Shown here: one piece after another, positions 17,357 to 28,242 of the stretch
Layout: each line of letters starts with the position of its first letter
How positions within the stretch are numbered: the stretch's first letter is position 1
DNA from: Minisyncoccota bacterium
GTDB taxonomy: Bacteria > Verrucomicrobiota > Lentisphaeria > Oligosphaerales > MVZH01
Assembly: GCA_021734725.1 (NCBI GenBank)
Contig: JAIPIM010000003.1
Location: forward strand, 1-33,547
Direction: 5' to 3'
DNA: 33,547 bases
The notes under the pieces: model-generated
Told to the model about the DNA's origin: nothing
The model's database searches: none
The model's input: only the letters and a program-made list of their open reading frames with translations
Translations under genes and position numbers: made by a program

Positions 17357-17394
17357 GTTCGTGGTTCTTAGTTCGAAAACGACGAACGACGAAC
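17357..17394. repeat. Intergenic inverted repeat GTTCGTGGTTC / GAACGACGAAC
   Basis: 11-bp arms with one mismatch in a GTTCGT/ACGAAC-rich tract between the GH116-like ORF and uvrB. Confidence 0.6.
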
Positions 17395-17409
17395 CAGAAA
17401 CGAAGAGCA

Positions 17410-17440
17410 AGAATTGCGAAAAACTACATTTTGCAATTCT
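17410..17440. repeat. Hairpin immediately 3' of the uvrB stop
   Basis: AGAATTGC-g-AAAA...TTTTGCAATTCT: 12 bp with a 1-nt bulge. No clear U-tract in minus-strand RNA. Confidence 0.7.
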
Positions 17441-19402
17441 CTACTCTTTAAGCTTGGCGATCTGGTCGCGCAGCATAGCGGCACGTTCAAACTCCAGTGC
17501 ATCAGCTGCTTCTTTCATTTCACGCTCGAGCTGCTGGATGGTCTCGGTAATGGTGTAATCTCCACCCTCCTCCTCAATGATGGAAGCAACGACCTCCTCC
17601 GCCTGTTCGTAGAGACGAAGGCTGGATTGCACGGCGCGCTTAATGGAGCGCGGCGTCACGTTATGCTCAAGATTGAAAGCCTGCTGGTGCTTGCGACGCT
17701 CTTCCGTGGTCTCAATCATCCGCCGCATACTATCGGTCATCTTATCGGCGTAAAGAATGACTTGCCCATGAAGGTGACGTGCGGCGCGCCCGGCTGTCTG
17801 GATAAGAGATCGTTCTGACCTCAGGAATCCCTCCTTGTCAGCATCGAGAACGGCAACCAGCGACACCTCGGGCAAGTCCAGCCCCTCGCGAAGAAGATTG
17901 ATGCCCACCAGGCAGTCGAAATCGCCGCTGCGCAAACTGCGGATCAATTCAACTCGTTCAATGGCGTCCACTTCCGAATGAAGGTATCGCACGCGCACAT
18001 CCAGGTCGCGGAGATAATCGGCCAATTCTTCCGCTGTCCGTTTGGTAAGCGTGGTCACAAGCACGCGCTCGTCACATTCCGCCCGACGCCGGATCTCTTC
18101 CAGTACGTCGTCAATCTGGTTTTCCAGCGGACGTACGCTTACTTCCGGATCGAGCAAACCGGTTGGACGCACCACCTGTTCAACCGGTTCCGTGAGTTCA
18201 AGTTCGTACGCACCCGGAGTCGCTGAAACAAACAACGTCTGCCCGGTAAGCGTGTTAAACTCCTCGGCCTTCAGCGGTCGGTTATCCAGCGCCGAAGGTA
18301 ATCGAAATCCGTGATCGACCAATACTTGTTTGCGACTCCGATCCGCGCGGTACATGGCGCCAATCTGCGGTATGGTTACATGCGATTCATCAACGACCGT
18401 GATAAAGTCGTCGGGGAAAAAATCGATCAGCGTATACGGACGCGAACCCGGGGGACGTCCGGCCAAGTGGCGCGAATAGTTTTCAATTCCTGAGCAATAC
18501 CCCAGTTCACGCAACATCTCCATATCGTACATGGTCCGCTGATAGAGCCGTTGCGCTTCGATCAGTTTGCCTTCTCGTTCGAACCGGGCCACCTGTTCAT
18601 CCAGTTCCTCCGTGATCGCTTTCTGCGCACGTTCGATGCGTTCGTACGGCATGACGAAGTGCTTGGCTGGAAAAACGACGATGCTGCCGAGTTCTTCCTC
18701 TTCGTGCTTCGTTAACGCATCTCGGCGCGTGATCCGATCCACGGTTTCTCCCCAGAATTCGACCCGTATCATGTCCTCGCGATAGGATGGAAAAATGTCA
18801 ACGGTATCCCCCGCCGCACGGAATTCACCGCGGTGCGGCGCCGTGTCGTTGCGATTGTACTGCATGTCCACCAGTCGCCGCAACAATTCGTCACGCTGCA
18901 GTTCTCCCCCACGGGTGATAGCTACGCTCATTGCCTGGACATCTTCGGGTGAACCCAAACCGTAAATGCAAGATACGCTGGCGACAATGACAACGTCGCG
19001 CCGCTCCAGCAACGCGCTTGTCGCCGCCAGTCGCAAGCGCTCGATCTCGTCATTTATGGAAGCGTCCTTGGCAATGTATGTGTCAGTCTGGAGGATGTAG
19101 GCTTCCGGCTGGTAGTAATCGTAATAGCTGACGAAATACTCCACTGCATTCTCCGGAAAAAACCCCTTGAATTCGCTGTAGAGTTGAGCGGCCAGCGTCT
19201 TGTTGTGGGAGATAACCAGGGTTGGGCGTTGCACCTCCTGGATAACATTAGCGAGCGTAAAGGTTTTGCCTGATCCTGTAACCCCCAGGAGGGTCTGATA
19301 CCGACAATCACCCGTTTCCAACCCGTGGACCAACTCCGCAATGGCCTTGGGCTGGTCCCCGGCAGGCTGAAAGTCTGAATGGAGCTGAAAACGGCGACTC
19401 AT
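17441..19402 (-). CDS. uvrB: Excinuclease ABC subunit B
   Basis: [108 protein letters not shown] motif at the C-terminus. Start at MSRRFQL (19402) preferred over 19438. Confidence 0.98.
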   Translation of the reverse strand: MSRRFQLHSDFQPAGDQPKAIAELVHGLETGDCRYQTLLGVTGSGKTFTLANVIQEVQRPTLVISHNKTLAAQLYSEFKGFFPENAVEYFVSYYDYYQPEAYILQTDTYIAKDASINDEIERLRLAATSALLERRDVVIVASVSCIYGLGSPEDVQAMSVAITRGGELQRDELLRRLVDMQYNRNDTAPHRGEFRAAGDTVDIFPSYREDMIRVEFWGETVDRITRRDALTKHEEEELGSIVVFPAKHFVMPYERIERAQKAITEELDEQVARFEREGKLIEAQRLYQRTMYDMEMLRELGYCSGIENYSRHLAGRPPGSRPYTLIDFFPDDFITVVDESHVTIPQIGAMYRADRSRKQVLVDHGFRLPSALDNRPLKAEEFNTLTGQTLFVSATPGAYELELTEPVEQVVRPTGLLDPEVSVRPLENQIDDVLEEIRRRAECDERVLVTTLTKRTAEELADYLRDLDVRVRYLHSEVDAIERVELIRSLRSGDFDCLVGINLLREGLDLPEVSLVAVLDADKEGFLRSERSLIQTAGRAARHLHGQVILYADKMTDSMRRMIETTEERRKHQQAFNLEHNVTPRSIKRAVQSSLRLYEQAEEVVASIIEEEGGDYTITETIQQLEREMKEAADALEFERAAMLRDQIAKLKE

Positions 19403-19431
19403 GAACTCCGTATCGTTTTTTTGTTGTGCGT

Positions 19432-19950
19432 TCACCACTCTTCCGAATGCACCGCATCATCGCGGTATCGCGTACGGCCTTCTTTTGATTCAGCAGGCCA
19501 ACCGATTGCTATAGCAGCCACCGGAATGACCGATTGCGGAATACCCAGTAAACGCCTGATATGATCGACTCGCTCCTGACGCGGGTGGACGCCCAACCAA
19601 CAGGCGCCCAGGCCGAGCATACTGGCCGCAATCAGTAGATTCTCAATGGCCGCGGAACAGTCCTGCAACATGTACGACAATTCACCGTCATGCGCACGAT
19701 GCAGATCACCGCAGACAATGACGCCAACCGGTGCATCCGCCAACATTTTGCCATGCGGAAGTCCATCGGCAATGTGCGTTCGCATATCCTGGTCGCGAAC
19801 AACAACGAAATGCCATGGATCGGCGGCAACAGCGGATGGCGCGGCCATGGCTGCCTCCAGTACATCGTGGACAACAGTGTCGCCAACCGGTTCCGGTGCG
19901 TAGGAACGAATGCTGCGACGCGTGAATAGGTCATTAAGTTTCGGATTCAT
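19432..19950 (-). CDS. Nitroreductase family protein
   Basis: [53 protein letters not shown]...[20 protein letters not shown]...[11 protein letters not shown]. Start at 19950 preferred over 20088, which would overlap psd. Confidence 0.93.
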   Translation of the reverse strand: MNPKLNDLFTRRSIRSYAPEPVGDTVVHDVLEAAMAAPSAVAADPWHFVVVRDQDMRTHIADGLPHGKMLADAPVGVIVCGDLHRAHDGELSYMLQDCSAAIENLLIAASMLGLGACWLGVHPRQERVDHIRRLLGIPQSVIPVAAIAIGWPAESKEGRTRYRDDAVHSEEW

Positions 19951-20026
19951 CGGTTTCAGTCCTCCCTTAGCTGGTTCCTTTTTCACAAGACTCTGAAGCT
20001 CTCCGAATTGTCGGCGTCCGGAGAGG

Positions 20027-20965
20027 TTATGCTCGGTCTGGCGCGAACAGACAGCCGACACGTTGCCCGGCCAGAATTCGTGTCTCATAACCGTTTAGTG
20101 TATTCTGTGCCAGGTCCGCGTCAAACTCGATACAACCGGGACGCAACACAACAACAATCGTCGAACCACCGAACTCGAAATAGCCTTTCTCATCCATTTT
20201 CGTAAACGTTCGGTCATTGTGCGTGTGCACAATTCGTCCCACGGCAAACGCACCGACCTCAACAAAAGCGGCCCTGCCGAACCCATCAAACTCAACCATG
20301 GATACATATCTCGTATTTGATGTGTATACGTCCGCGCGTCGCCGTAGCGCCATAATATTGACGGGCGCAAGTCCTCCGGGTATTTGACGTTCAGTGAGAA
20401 CACGCCCAGACGCGGGATAATAAAAACGATGGCAGTCAGCGGGTGACAGCCGGAAGACAGCTACAGAGCCTCCGTGAATGTCAGTTGTCTCGTTGTCGGC
20501 ACCCTTCAACAATCGCGATATGTTGAACCGTACGCCTTTCACCGGGAAGCAGGAAAGGGCGTCGACGGAGGGAAACACCAGCACACGCGAGTCGGCGGGG
20601 GCACAGAACTCGTTGGGAGCAGGATTATAGGGACGGGTCCCCTTGCGCAAACAACGAGTGAAAAACTCGTTGAATGTTCGGTATTGCTCAACAGGCTGGG
20701 CAAATTCCGAAACATCTATATGCAATTGCCGGATTGCCGAATTGACAGCGTGTCGCGACCAGCGGGAATCAGCATACCACCCCAAGACTCGACTTATACA
20801 GTGGGAACGAAACAATGCAAGCCGGGGAAGAGCCCCCAAATAGTTCCGGCAGGTGAGCCTCAACAGGTGATCACCGAGAATGGGTTCATCAAACATGTCT
20901 CCCGTCTTACGGTCGTAAACGGTGACCGGAGGTTGACGGGCTTGCTGTCTAAAAACATGCATCAA
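20027..20965 (-). CDS. psd: Phosphatidylserine decarboxylase
   Basis: FNEFFTRCLRKGTRP, APADSRVLVFP, RLSPADCHRFYYPASG, VGAFAVGRIVHTH, YFEFGGSTIVVVLRPG (GGST autocleavage site). Confidence 0.93.
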   Translation of the reverse strand: MMHVFRQQARQPPVTVYDRKTGDMFDEPILGDHLLRLTCRNYLGALPRLALFRSHCISRVLGWYADSRWSRHAVNSAIRQLHIDVSEFAQPVEQYRTFNEFFTRCLRKGTRPYNPAPNEFCAPADSRVLVFPSVDALSCFPVKGVRFNISRLLKGADNETTDIHGGSVAVFRLSPADCHRFYYPASGRVLTERQIPGGLAPVNIMALRRRADVYTSNTRYVSMVEFDGFGRAAFVEVGAFAVGRIVHTHNDRTFTKMDEKGYFEFGGSTIVVVLRPGCIEFDADLAQNTLNGYETRILAGQRVGCLFAPDRA

Positions 20966-23900
20966 AGCTCCCAGACAATCCTGCTTTCATGGATGCGGAC
21001 ATTTGCGTCACCATACTCCGAGTCAACCGCAGTTTGCAGTGAAGACTGCGCGCCGTCTTTAACAATGCCCAGCAGGTAGCCGCCGCCACCAGCACCCGCC
21101 AGTTTTGCACCTTCGAGGTAGGGAGCAATGCTGTCCATCAATCCGTCAATGAATTCATTGGATGTATTCTCGTCCAGTTCCTTATTCAGTTCCCAGTGCC
21201 ACCACATCCGCTCGCCCGCCGTCCGGAAATCTCCTCGTTCGATGGCACAAGCCATATCTTTCGCAACGCGTTGAATGTCAGAGAGGATTTCCACCGTCCG
21301 CGTCTCGCGCGCGAGCCATTTGCCCATGACCTGGCGCAAAAGATTTTTTGCCAGGCGGCGCTGCCCTGTATCGATAACAATGAGGCGGCGGTCCAACTCG
21401 CGGCGAAGTTCCGCATTCAGGTTCAGCGATTTGACCGACAGCTCCTGATAAGCACCGGGGCCCGAGGTGCTCAGCTTCAGCCCCGGGACGAGCCCTCCCA
21501 CCTGGTCCTGCCATCCCCCCCCCGTAGTCAGCATCTGTTCAATCACCGCGGCAGCATCGAATAATTCCTTGTATCCAGGTGTCACGCCATTGCCGGCCCC
21601 CAACAGGAGCAGCCCTTTAGCCAATCCCGCCGCCAGGATACTGCTTGTTCCCAAACCACTGCCCTTGGGAAGGCTCACACGCGAGGCCAGATGCAATCCC
21701 CCCCCCAGCGTCTTGCACAGCTCTTGAAGACTCGATGCACGTTCGCCCTTTGGCATGACCAAGAAACAGAAGGCCGCCTTATGCAATGCCAACGGATCCT
21801 TGGGATTAGCAAAGTTCTGAAGATCGTCCAAGCTGCAGCAGTCGGTTGAGAATCCCAAATCCTGACTTTCGAGCCGCACGATCGGATCGTCGAGGCGGCG
21901 AGCCTCGACCGTGACGGGAAACTCGCCATCAAGACACACCGCCGCATTCAGCACCGTTCCTCCCCGTTCCAATGCGTGTGGAGGCGTATCTGACCAACCT
22001 CCCGCAAAATCAATTCTTGCCGGCAGTTGCACCGCGACCGCCGCTTGCTTCCAATCGGTGACTGCCGCAATTGCCGCATGTTCGTTTTGCGCGGCCACCA
22101 TCACCCGCGCGACTTCCCGAAACGCTCGATCTTCATGCCGCCGCGATAGTTTTCTGAACCGTTCCGATTCCCGCCCCATACGCGCCAGTACGGCAATCGA
22201 ATAGTGCCATCGCGCCTTGTCCAGAGATTCGTACCGGGCATTCTTATCGTCAGACATACGCGCGATGAGATTGCCCAAATCCTTGTTTGTAGGTATCTTG
22301 TCAATCCACCGTGCCACTGGGTGTTCGCTCTCAAAAAAGTGGCGACATTTGTGGAACACAAGCTCGGAAAACAAGGATTCCCACGAACTCCCAAGCACGT
22401 CCAGATCCGCACGTTCGTAGCTGGAGTGCAACGAACACCTTGCACTGTGCCGCCACCTGTTCAGACCATCATTCTCCGATCCGCTTTTGCCTGCCTTGAA
22501 CAACCACAAGCACGCCTCCCAAGCCTCCTGTATGGAGGAGCACACAGGGAAAAGGTTGGCATCCCACAGTTTACATTCCGCATCCGTGCGGGCGTCGGGC
22601 CAAAGATCCCCGCGGGAAATGCCACAGCGTGTGAGCCACTGCCGCATCGGTTCCCCTAGAAACGTGGCCGTTGCAAGACCGTCCTTCGGATTGTCATCAA
22701 CCCCCCATATGCGGACAACATACGTCGGGCCATTGTCCGCATTCTCACTCGCCAGTGGCAGTGAATGGACCACAACATTACTGGGAACAACCGCATCTTC
22801 GGGCAACTTCATGTTGCTGACGACTGAGTCTTTCCCGATGGTACACCGTCGTGATATATCGCTGAACTCGACTGTAGTTCCAGCTTCTATCACACACTGC
22901 GCCCCCACCTCGCTGTGGAGAATACACGCGGTTTCAGCAACACGACTGTCCTCTCCCAGAACATGGCTGACACGGCGCTTTCCACCCAAAGCACGGACAT
23001 CGTCATCGTCATACGTAATCAGGCGTTGATATTCACGTACCGTTCCGAAATGAAGGAATTTTGCGGGATGCAGGGTCTCCACATAGAACGGAGTGCCTCG
23101 CAGCGAGTCCCATATCGACTGCCGAATGGCCTTAAGGGCGGAAACCGCGGGCCCATCACTCGTATCGTTGATGTAGCTTTCAAACGCCGTACCTGGAGCA
23201 AGCGGCGAAAGGATGTCCCCGTACAGGTTCACCGATGTCCGGGACTCCACCGCCTGGTGAAGCCAGCCGCCGTGAGCACAGCCATCCAGCCATAATGCCG
23301 ATGCCGTATTGGCATCAACGTAGACAATTCCCGTGTCAACCAAGGCATGGCCTCCATCGGAAAGAGCCCCATACTTCCGAAGGGTTCGTAAAGCGGGCTT
23401 GTGCAAAAACAATTGAACACGTCCGCTGGCATCCGGCACAAAAACACCATGGTGAGTAGCTGTTTCACAATCTGTTCTTATGGCGATGCCAGTCATTCCT
23501 GGACGAACAAGGCTAAGCTGAGAGTGGTCGAACAGAAGGAGTACATCGCCGGATGCCAGCAAAAGGCCAGGCCCGATCGTCCCCGGAAGCCCACTCAACG
23601 CCACAAACAATTCATCAAACAATGTCGATGGACGACCTGACGCAAGCAAGCGTGGGATGGGAGCAAAAACTTTACCGAAGGCGGAGTACTGAGGGAGACG
23701 TTTACTGTCACCGCCGGAATGCAATACAAGAATACGGCGGTCCGCAAAAAAAGCTTGCCCCTCTCCCTCTCCGCGGTCCGGCGGAACACCATACTGAGCA
23801 GTAAGTTGCTCGAGAACATTCAGTGTAGCGCCACCGGATCCTATCCGTATACCGCCGGGATCGGCAACAACATGGAACGCGGTTTCCTTGGGAAGCATCC

Positions 23901-24069
23901 CCAGCTCATGACGGACCCGCAACTGGTACCGAAAAGCCGCCGCCTGCGACTCGTTGGCCGCGGTCAACACGACGTCATCCCATGTGGGCAAACGCCTTGC
24001 GCCGTGAAGCGCGTCGCTATAGACACGCCAGTTGTTGAGGTGAGCTTGGTGAAAGAAGGCTGTCTGCAT
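20962..24069 (-). CDS. fkp: Bifunctional L-fucokinase / GDP-fucose pyrophosphorylase (Fkp-like)
   Basis: N-terminal IRIGSGGATLNVLEQL and LHSGGDSKRLPQYSAFGKVFAPIP (pyrophosphorylase). C-terminal LPARIDFAGGWSDTPPHALERGGTVLNAAV, LPKGSGLGTSSILAAGLAKGLL, KLAGAGGGGYLLGI (GHMP kinase). Start at MQTAFFHQAHLNNW (24069) preferred over 24144. Confidence 0.93.
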   Translation of the reverse strand: MQTAFFHQAHLNNWRVYSDALHGARRLPTWDDVVLTAANESQAAAFRYQLRVRHELGMLPKETAFHVVADPGGIRIGSGGATLNVLEQLTAQYGVPPDRGEGEGQAFFADRRILVLHSGGDSKRLPQYSAFGKVFAPIPRLLASGRPSTLFDELFVALSGLPGTIGPGLLLASGDVLLLFDHSQLSLVRPGMTGIAIRTDCETATHHGVFVPDASGRVQLFLHKPALRTLRKYGALSDGGHALVDTGIVYVDANTASALWLDGCAHGGWLHQAVESRTSVNLYGDILSPLAPGTAFESYINDTSDGPAVSALKAIRQSIWDSLRGTPFYVETLHPAKFLHFGTVREYQRLITYDDDDVRALGGKRRVSHVLGEDSRVAETACILHSEVGAQCVIEAGTTVEFSDISRRCTIGKDSVVSNMKLPEDAVVPSNVVVHSLPLASENADNGPTYVVRIWGVDDNPKDGLATATFLGEPMRQWLTRCGISRGDLWPDARTDAECKLWDANLFPVCSSIQEAWEACLWLFKAGKSGSENDGLNRWRHSARCSLHSSYERADLDVLGSSWESLFSELVFHKCRHFFESEHPVARWIDKIPTNKDLGNLIARMSDDKNARYESLDKARWHYSIAVLARMGRESERFRKLSRRHEDRAFREVARVMVAAQNEHAAIAAVTDWKQAAVAVQLPARIDFAGGWSDTPPHALERGGTVLNAAVCLDGEFPVTVEARRLDDPIVRLESQDLGFSTDCCSLDDLQNFANPKDPLALHKAAFCFLVMPKGERASSLQELCKTLGGGLHLASRVSLPKGSGLGTSSILAAGLAKGLLLLGAGNGVTPGYKELFDAAAVIEQMLTTGGGWQDQVGGLVPGLKLSTSGPGAYQELSVKSLNLNAELRRELDRRLIVIDTGQRRLAKNLLRQVMGKWLARETRTVEILSDIQRVAKDMACAIERGDFRTAGERMWWHWELNKELDENTSNEFIDGLMDSIAPYLEGAKLAGAGGGGYLLGIVKDGAQSSLQTAVDSEYGDANVRIHESRIVWEL

Positions 24070-24322
24070 AGGAGTCCACGGGGTTACAGGCAAACAAGCA
24101 GAAAATGACCGCCATCTTAGCTGGACCTTGCGTGAAAAAGTCAAGCTTGTATCGCGTCAACGTTGACCGAGGAAGGAGCAATGCATTTCACATATCCCAA
24201 CAGCCGACACCGCTCTGACGCGATCTGAGTCGCCCGCCTTCAGGCGTTCCGCGTCCGCCGCGCAGCCTTAATCCACACGACTTCAAGAGATGGCGACAAT
24301 GTGCACCTCGGCCGGCACAAAC

Positions 24323-25405
24323 CTATTGCTCTGTCTCCGCCGGTGACAATGGAACATCGTGCAAAGGAGGCACGGGATTCAGAGGCGGATTCACCGGAAC
24401 AATTTTCGGCCCCACCGGGTCAGGCAGCTGCTCAATCTGCATAAGGATATCGGGATTCACACCGAACACCCAGCTGTCCGCATACCAACAATCGAGTGGT
24501 GCTTCCAGCAGTTCGTTGCACTGTGTACATAACCACTCGGCCGCGTTCATGTAGTCATCCGCATTATGGCCTTCCATAATTTTCGTACCGCGGATAAACT
24601 CGGCCGGCGAATCTTTATCCAGAATAGTCTCCTCCACCAGCACCCGACCGGCAAGAACGTCAAGAGCAAAGTACTCGGTGCGCTTGGGAATGTTCTCCAT
24701 GGCTCCCTTGGCTAATGCACCGTCTTCAAAAAGCACCTTGTGAAGCTTAGCCAATGTAATGTGCAGATCTTGCCCCTGAATGGAGATCAACGGCAAAAAC
24801 GCATAGTCCCGCTCGAGACATGCCAGAACGCCAAATTCAAGGATACTCCCGGCACGGATCGTATCATCCGGCGTGGATACATAATTCCCGTCCACCACCA
24901 CCTCGCCCTCGATACATGCAACTTTCATGTAGTGCGACATGCCGTCTGTATGCAGCAGGTAGGCCACGATAAAATCGGTAGATTTCGCGATGGCCACTCC
25001 CAAGGGCGTTGCAACCTCAAACCCGTATTTCTTCGGCTTATTATCCAACGTTACCTTTACTTCTCCCATGACAAGCCAGACACTGACACGTCTGGGTGTC
25101 TCTTCGTATTTCTGAAAGACCGCACCCGTGCTCTCCAGAAGGCGCACTGTGTTCCCTTCACCGATTTGAACAAGAGCTGAACCGTTTTTTCCCGTCCGAA
25201 ATTCCGTACCAAACGGGTAAGTCGCCCCCTTCTCCGCCGGATAAAATTGCCGCACTTCCTCAGTGCGGACATATACTCGTCCTTTCGTCGCACTGAGCGT
25301 GATTTCATTCTCCACGGCTGCACCTTGCGCACATACGGTATCAGCCCCAAACAATGCCGCCGCACATACGGCTCCACATACTGTCATCCATAACCTGGGT
25401 CTCAT
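24323..25405 (-). CDS. Exported FecR-domain-like protein
   Basis: Signal-peptide-like N-terminus (MTVCGAVCAAALFGADTVCAQGA), then YPFGTEFRTGKNGSALVQIGEGNTVRLLEST...VWLVMGEVKVTL...FEVATPLGVAIAKSTDFIV...IEGEVVVDG. GGGAG upstream of the ATG; Pro-rich C-terminus. Confidence 0.6.
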   Translation of the reverse strand: MRPRLWMTVCGAVCAAALFGADTVCAQGAAVENEITLSATKGRVYVRTEEVRQFYPAEKGATYPFGTEFRTGKNGSALVQIGEGNTVRLLESTGAVFQKYEETPRRVSVWLVMGEVKVTLDNKPKKYGFEVATPLGVAIAKSTDFIVAYLLHTDGMSHYMKVACIEGEVVVDGNYVSTPDDTIRAGSILEFGVLACLERDYAFLPLISIQGQDLHITLAKLHKVLFEDGALAKGAMENIPKRTEYFALDVLAGRVLVEETILDKDSPAEFIRGTKIMEGHNADDYMNAAEWLCTQCNELLEAPLDCWYADSWVFGVNPDILMQIEQLPDPVGPKIVPVNPPLNPVPPLHDVPLSPAETEQ

Positions 25406-25493
25406 GGTTTTACTCCCTGCTCTGATTATTGATAATACGAATCGGTTGAAGTTGTTCTCAACACCTTTAAGCTAGCTTCTCTTTCGCGAAAGG

Positions 25494-26300
25494 TCAATAC
25501 CGTCCACGGGTTTGGACGTCGGGTTTGCAGGAGAACGGCGAATATACCACAAACCCCTGATGCTTCAGTATGGCACGCGGCGAGTAACTCAACGGGATAC
25601 CGTCCAAATCCGTCACACAACAACCGGATTCACGCGCAATAATGGTGCCTACCCCCGTGTCCCAATACCATGTCGGCCCCAGTCGCGGGTATACATCGGC
25701 AACACCCTCGGCGACAAGACACATCTTGAGAGAACTTCCTGATGGAATGGTTTTTCGCACCCCGTTCCGCACCAGCCAATGCCGAGTCTCCGCCGATGAA
25801 TGCGACCGGCTCACTACGGCGGTTAAACGGTCGCTTTCTCGCCTGACATGCAACCGTTCAGCTTCGCCCTTATCCGCTCGCCGGAACGTTCCGCCACCAC
25901 GACTGGCCCAATAGATGACCTTGGCAGCCGGAACATAAATCACACCAAGCACCGGATCGCTATCCTCAACCAAGGCAATATTGACGGTGTATTCCGGCAG
26001 TCCCTTAATGAATTCCTTCGTGCCGTCCAGCGGGTCTACCAGCCAATACCTGAAGCAGTTTGCGCTCTCAACGGTTTTTATCTCACCCTCCTCCGAGATC
26101 ACGGGGATGTCCGGGTCAAATCGACACAGGCCCTCAGCAATCACTTTGTGCGAATGCATATCCGCTCGGGTTACCGGTGAACCGTCCACCTTCTCGGCAA
26201 CTGTGCGAGGTTCGTTCTCAATGGCGGTTATTGCGCTGCCGGCTTCCAACGCAATCTCGCGACATACTTCCAAGATATTCTTGAGGTTCTCGTCACTCAC
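25494..26300 (-). CDS. cysQ: 3'(2'),5'-bisphosphate nucleotidase
   Basis: [56 protein letters not shown] (DPxDGTxEF), [24 protein letters not shown]. Confidence 0.93.
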   Translation of the reverse strand: MSDENLKNILEVCREIALEAGSAITAIENEPRTVAEKVDGSPVTRADMHSHKVIAEGLCRFDPDIPVISEEGEIKTVESANCFRYWLVDPLDGTKEFIKGLPEYTVNIALVEDSDPVLGVIYVPAAKVIYWASRGGGTFRRADKGEAERLHVRRESDRLTAVVSRSHSSAETRHWLVRNGVRKTIPSGSSLKMCLVAEGVADVYPRLGPTWYWDTGVGTIIARESGCCVTDLDGIPLSYSPRAILKHQGFVVYSPFSCKPDVQTRGRY

Positions 26301-28236
26301 CGGTATTTATCCTTGCAATAATACCCCGCTGGGCCAGCACCGCCAAAATACGCTCTACCGCCTCGTCCACCGTCAGTTCGTGCGTCGGCAACTCAACATC
26401 GGCATTCACGGGCGGCTCATACGGCGCGCTCACGCCGGAGAAGTTGCGGATTCGACCGTCCCGCGCCCTTTCGTAGAGCCCTTCCGCATCCCGTTTTTCG
26501 CATGCGCTAAGTGGTGTACTTACATACACTTCCACAAACCTGTCCTCACCCACGGCTTGCCGCGCGTGATCCCGCCCTTCGCGATAGGGCGATACGAACG
26601 CGGCAATGGTGATCATGCCAATCTCGTTACAAAGCTTCGCGACCTCGGCGGCTCGGCGAATATTCTCCGAACGGTCATTGCCGGAAAATCCCAAGTCACG
26701 GCTCACGCCAAGACGAAGATTCTCACCATCCAGAACGTGAGCAAAATACCCCATCTCGAACAACCGTTTTTCCAGTGCATATGCAACCGTAGATTTGCCC
26801 GCCTTCGGCAGCCCGGTCAGCCAGATCGTGGCTGGGCTTTGCCGCAAACGAGCAGTCCGTTCATCCAGCGTAACACCGCTCTGCTTCGGATGTATATCCC
26901 TGCTGACAGGACGTTCCTGCTGCTTTTCTTCCACAATCAGGTCGTTAGGTTCCTGTTCCAAGATCATGCCTGCGCCAACCGTGACGTTCGAAGTACGGTC
27001 AATGATAATGAAGGATCCCGTGGCATGATTTTGGCGATAAGGATCGAAAGCAAGGGGGCGATGCAACTCAAACACGGCGCGCCCAATCTCGTTCAGCCCA
27101 AGCTTCGCCGCTTTCTCTCTGTGCAGAGTATTGACGTTAACCGCGTAACGAACATCGGAGACCAGCGCCGGCACCGTATTGGTGGTCTGCTTTAGCAAGT
27201 ACGTCTCATTGGCGACCATGTCGGCATCACTCATCCACACTACCATGGCCTCAAGCCGTCGTTCGATACGGGGGACATTATTGACGTGTACAATCATATC
27301 CCCCCGGCTCACATCAATCTCGTCGGCCAGCGTAACCGTTGTCGACATTGGCGGGAACGCCTCCTCCATGTCACCATCATACCCGACAATTGAGGCCACT
27401 TTCGAACGCTGACCGGCGGGCAACACCAAAACGTCGTCGCCAACCCTGAGTATGCCAGACCCCACAGTCCCGCAAAAACCACGAAAGCTCCGGTCGGGCC
27501 GCAACACATACTGCACGGGATATCGCAAGTCAATAAGATTCCGGTCACTCGCAACGTGTACCGTTTCCAAATAGTCGAGCAACGGAGGACCATGATACCA
27601 CGGCATCCTGTCGCTTTCCTCGACTACGTTGTCCCCTTTGAGCGCGGAGAGCGGAATGAATTCAATGTCCGGTATCTCCAATTTGGTCGTGAAATCAATG
27701 TAGTCCTCTCTGATCTTTTGAAAGTACGCCTCGGAATAATCCACCAAATCCATTTTGTTGACAGCCACAACGACGTGCTTAATACCGAGCAGGGAAGCGA
27801 TAAAGGTGTGTCGACGCGTCTGGGGGAGCACGCCTTGTTCAGCATCGATGAGAATGACCGCCAGATCGGCCGTCGAGGCCCCCGTCGCCATGTTCCGAGT
27901 ATACTGCTCGTGTCCCGGACTGTCGGCAATGATGAATTTTCGCCTGGGCGTTGAAAAATAACGGTAGGCAACATCAATCGTAATGCCTTGTTCCAGCTCG
28001 GCCCGCAACCCGTCCAACAGCATTGCATAGTCAATATCCTCTCCGGCCGATCCATGGCGAGCCGAATCGCGCTTCAAGGCGGACACCTGATCCTCGTATA
28101 CGGTTTTGCTGTCAAACAGTAAACGCCCGATGAGCGTCGATTTACCGTCGTCCACACTTCCCGCTGTAAGCAGTCTCAGAAGGTCCTTCTGCTCGCTCTC
28201 CGCAAACAACTGTTGCACTTTGGTGGAAGAATCCAT
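26293..28236 (-). CDS. cysNC: Bifunctional sulfate adenylyltransferase subunit 1 / adenylylsulfate kinase
   Basis: [65 protein letters not shown] (GTPase) fused to [21 protein letters not shown]...[10 protein letters not shown] (APS kinase). Confidence 0.96.
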   Translation of the reverse strand: MDSSTKVQQLFAESEQKDLLRLLTAGSVDDGKSTLIGRLLFDSKTVYEDQVSALKRDSARHGSAGEDIDYAMLLDGLRAELEQGITIDVAYRYFSTPRRKFIIADSPGHEQYTRNMATGASTADLAVILIDAEQGVLPQTRRHTFIASLLGIKHVVVAVNKMDLVDYSEAYFQKIREDYIDFTTKLEIPDIEFIPLSALKGDNVVEESDRMPWYHGPPLLDYLETVHVASDRNLIDLRYPVQYVLRPDRSFRGFCGTVGSGILRVGDDVLVLPAGQRSKVASIVGYDGDMEEAFPPMSTTVTLADEIDVSRGDMIVHVNNVPRIERRLEAMVVWMSDADMVANETYLLKQTTNTVPALVSDVRYAVNVNTLHREKAAKLGLNEIGRAVFELHRPLAFDPYRQNHATGSFIIIDRTSNVTVGAGMILEQEPNDLIVEEKQQERPVSRDIHPKQSGVTLDERTARLRQSPATIWLTGLPKAGKSTVAYALEKRLFEMGYFAHVLDGENLRLGVSRDLGFSGNDRSENIRRAAEVAKLCNEIGMITIAAFVSPYREGRDHARQAVGEDRFVEVYVSTPLSACEKRDAEGLYERARDGRIRNFSGVSAPYEPPVNADVELPTHELTVDEAVERILAVLAQRGIIARINTGE

Positions 28237-28242
28237 GACCGG

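Noticed and set aside
16295-17371. 358-aa plus-strand ORF opposite the GH116-like ORF
   Set aside because: The minus-strand frame carries clear GH116 signatures; the plus-strand translation is Arg/Pro/His-rich shadow sequence.
17410-17440. Rho-independent terminator of uvrB
   Set aside because: The stem is AT-rich and lacks a following U-tract in minus-strand RNA, so it is kept only as a hairpin.
19950-20088. N-terminal extension of nitroreductase in the supplied ORF
   Set aside because: The extension overlaps psd; the conserved nitroreductase start motif ([10 protein letters not shown]) begins just after the internal Met at 19950.
25981-27195. 404-aa plus-strand ORF opposite cysQ/cysNC
   Set aside because: Antisense to conserved CysQ and CysNC motifs; the translation has no coherent domain.
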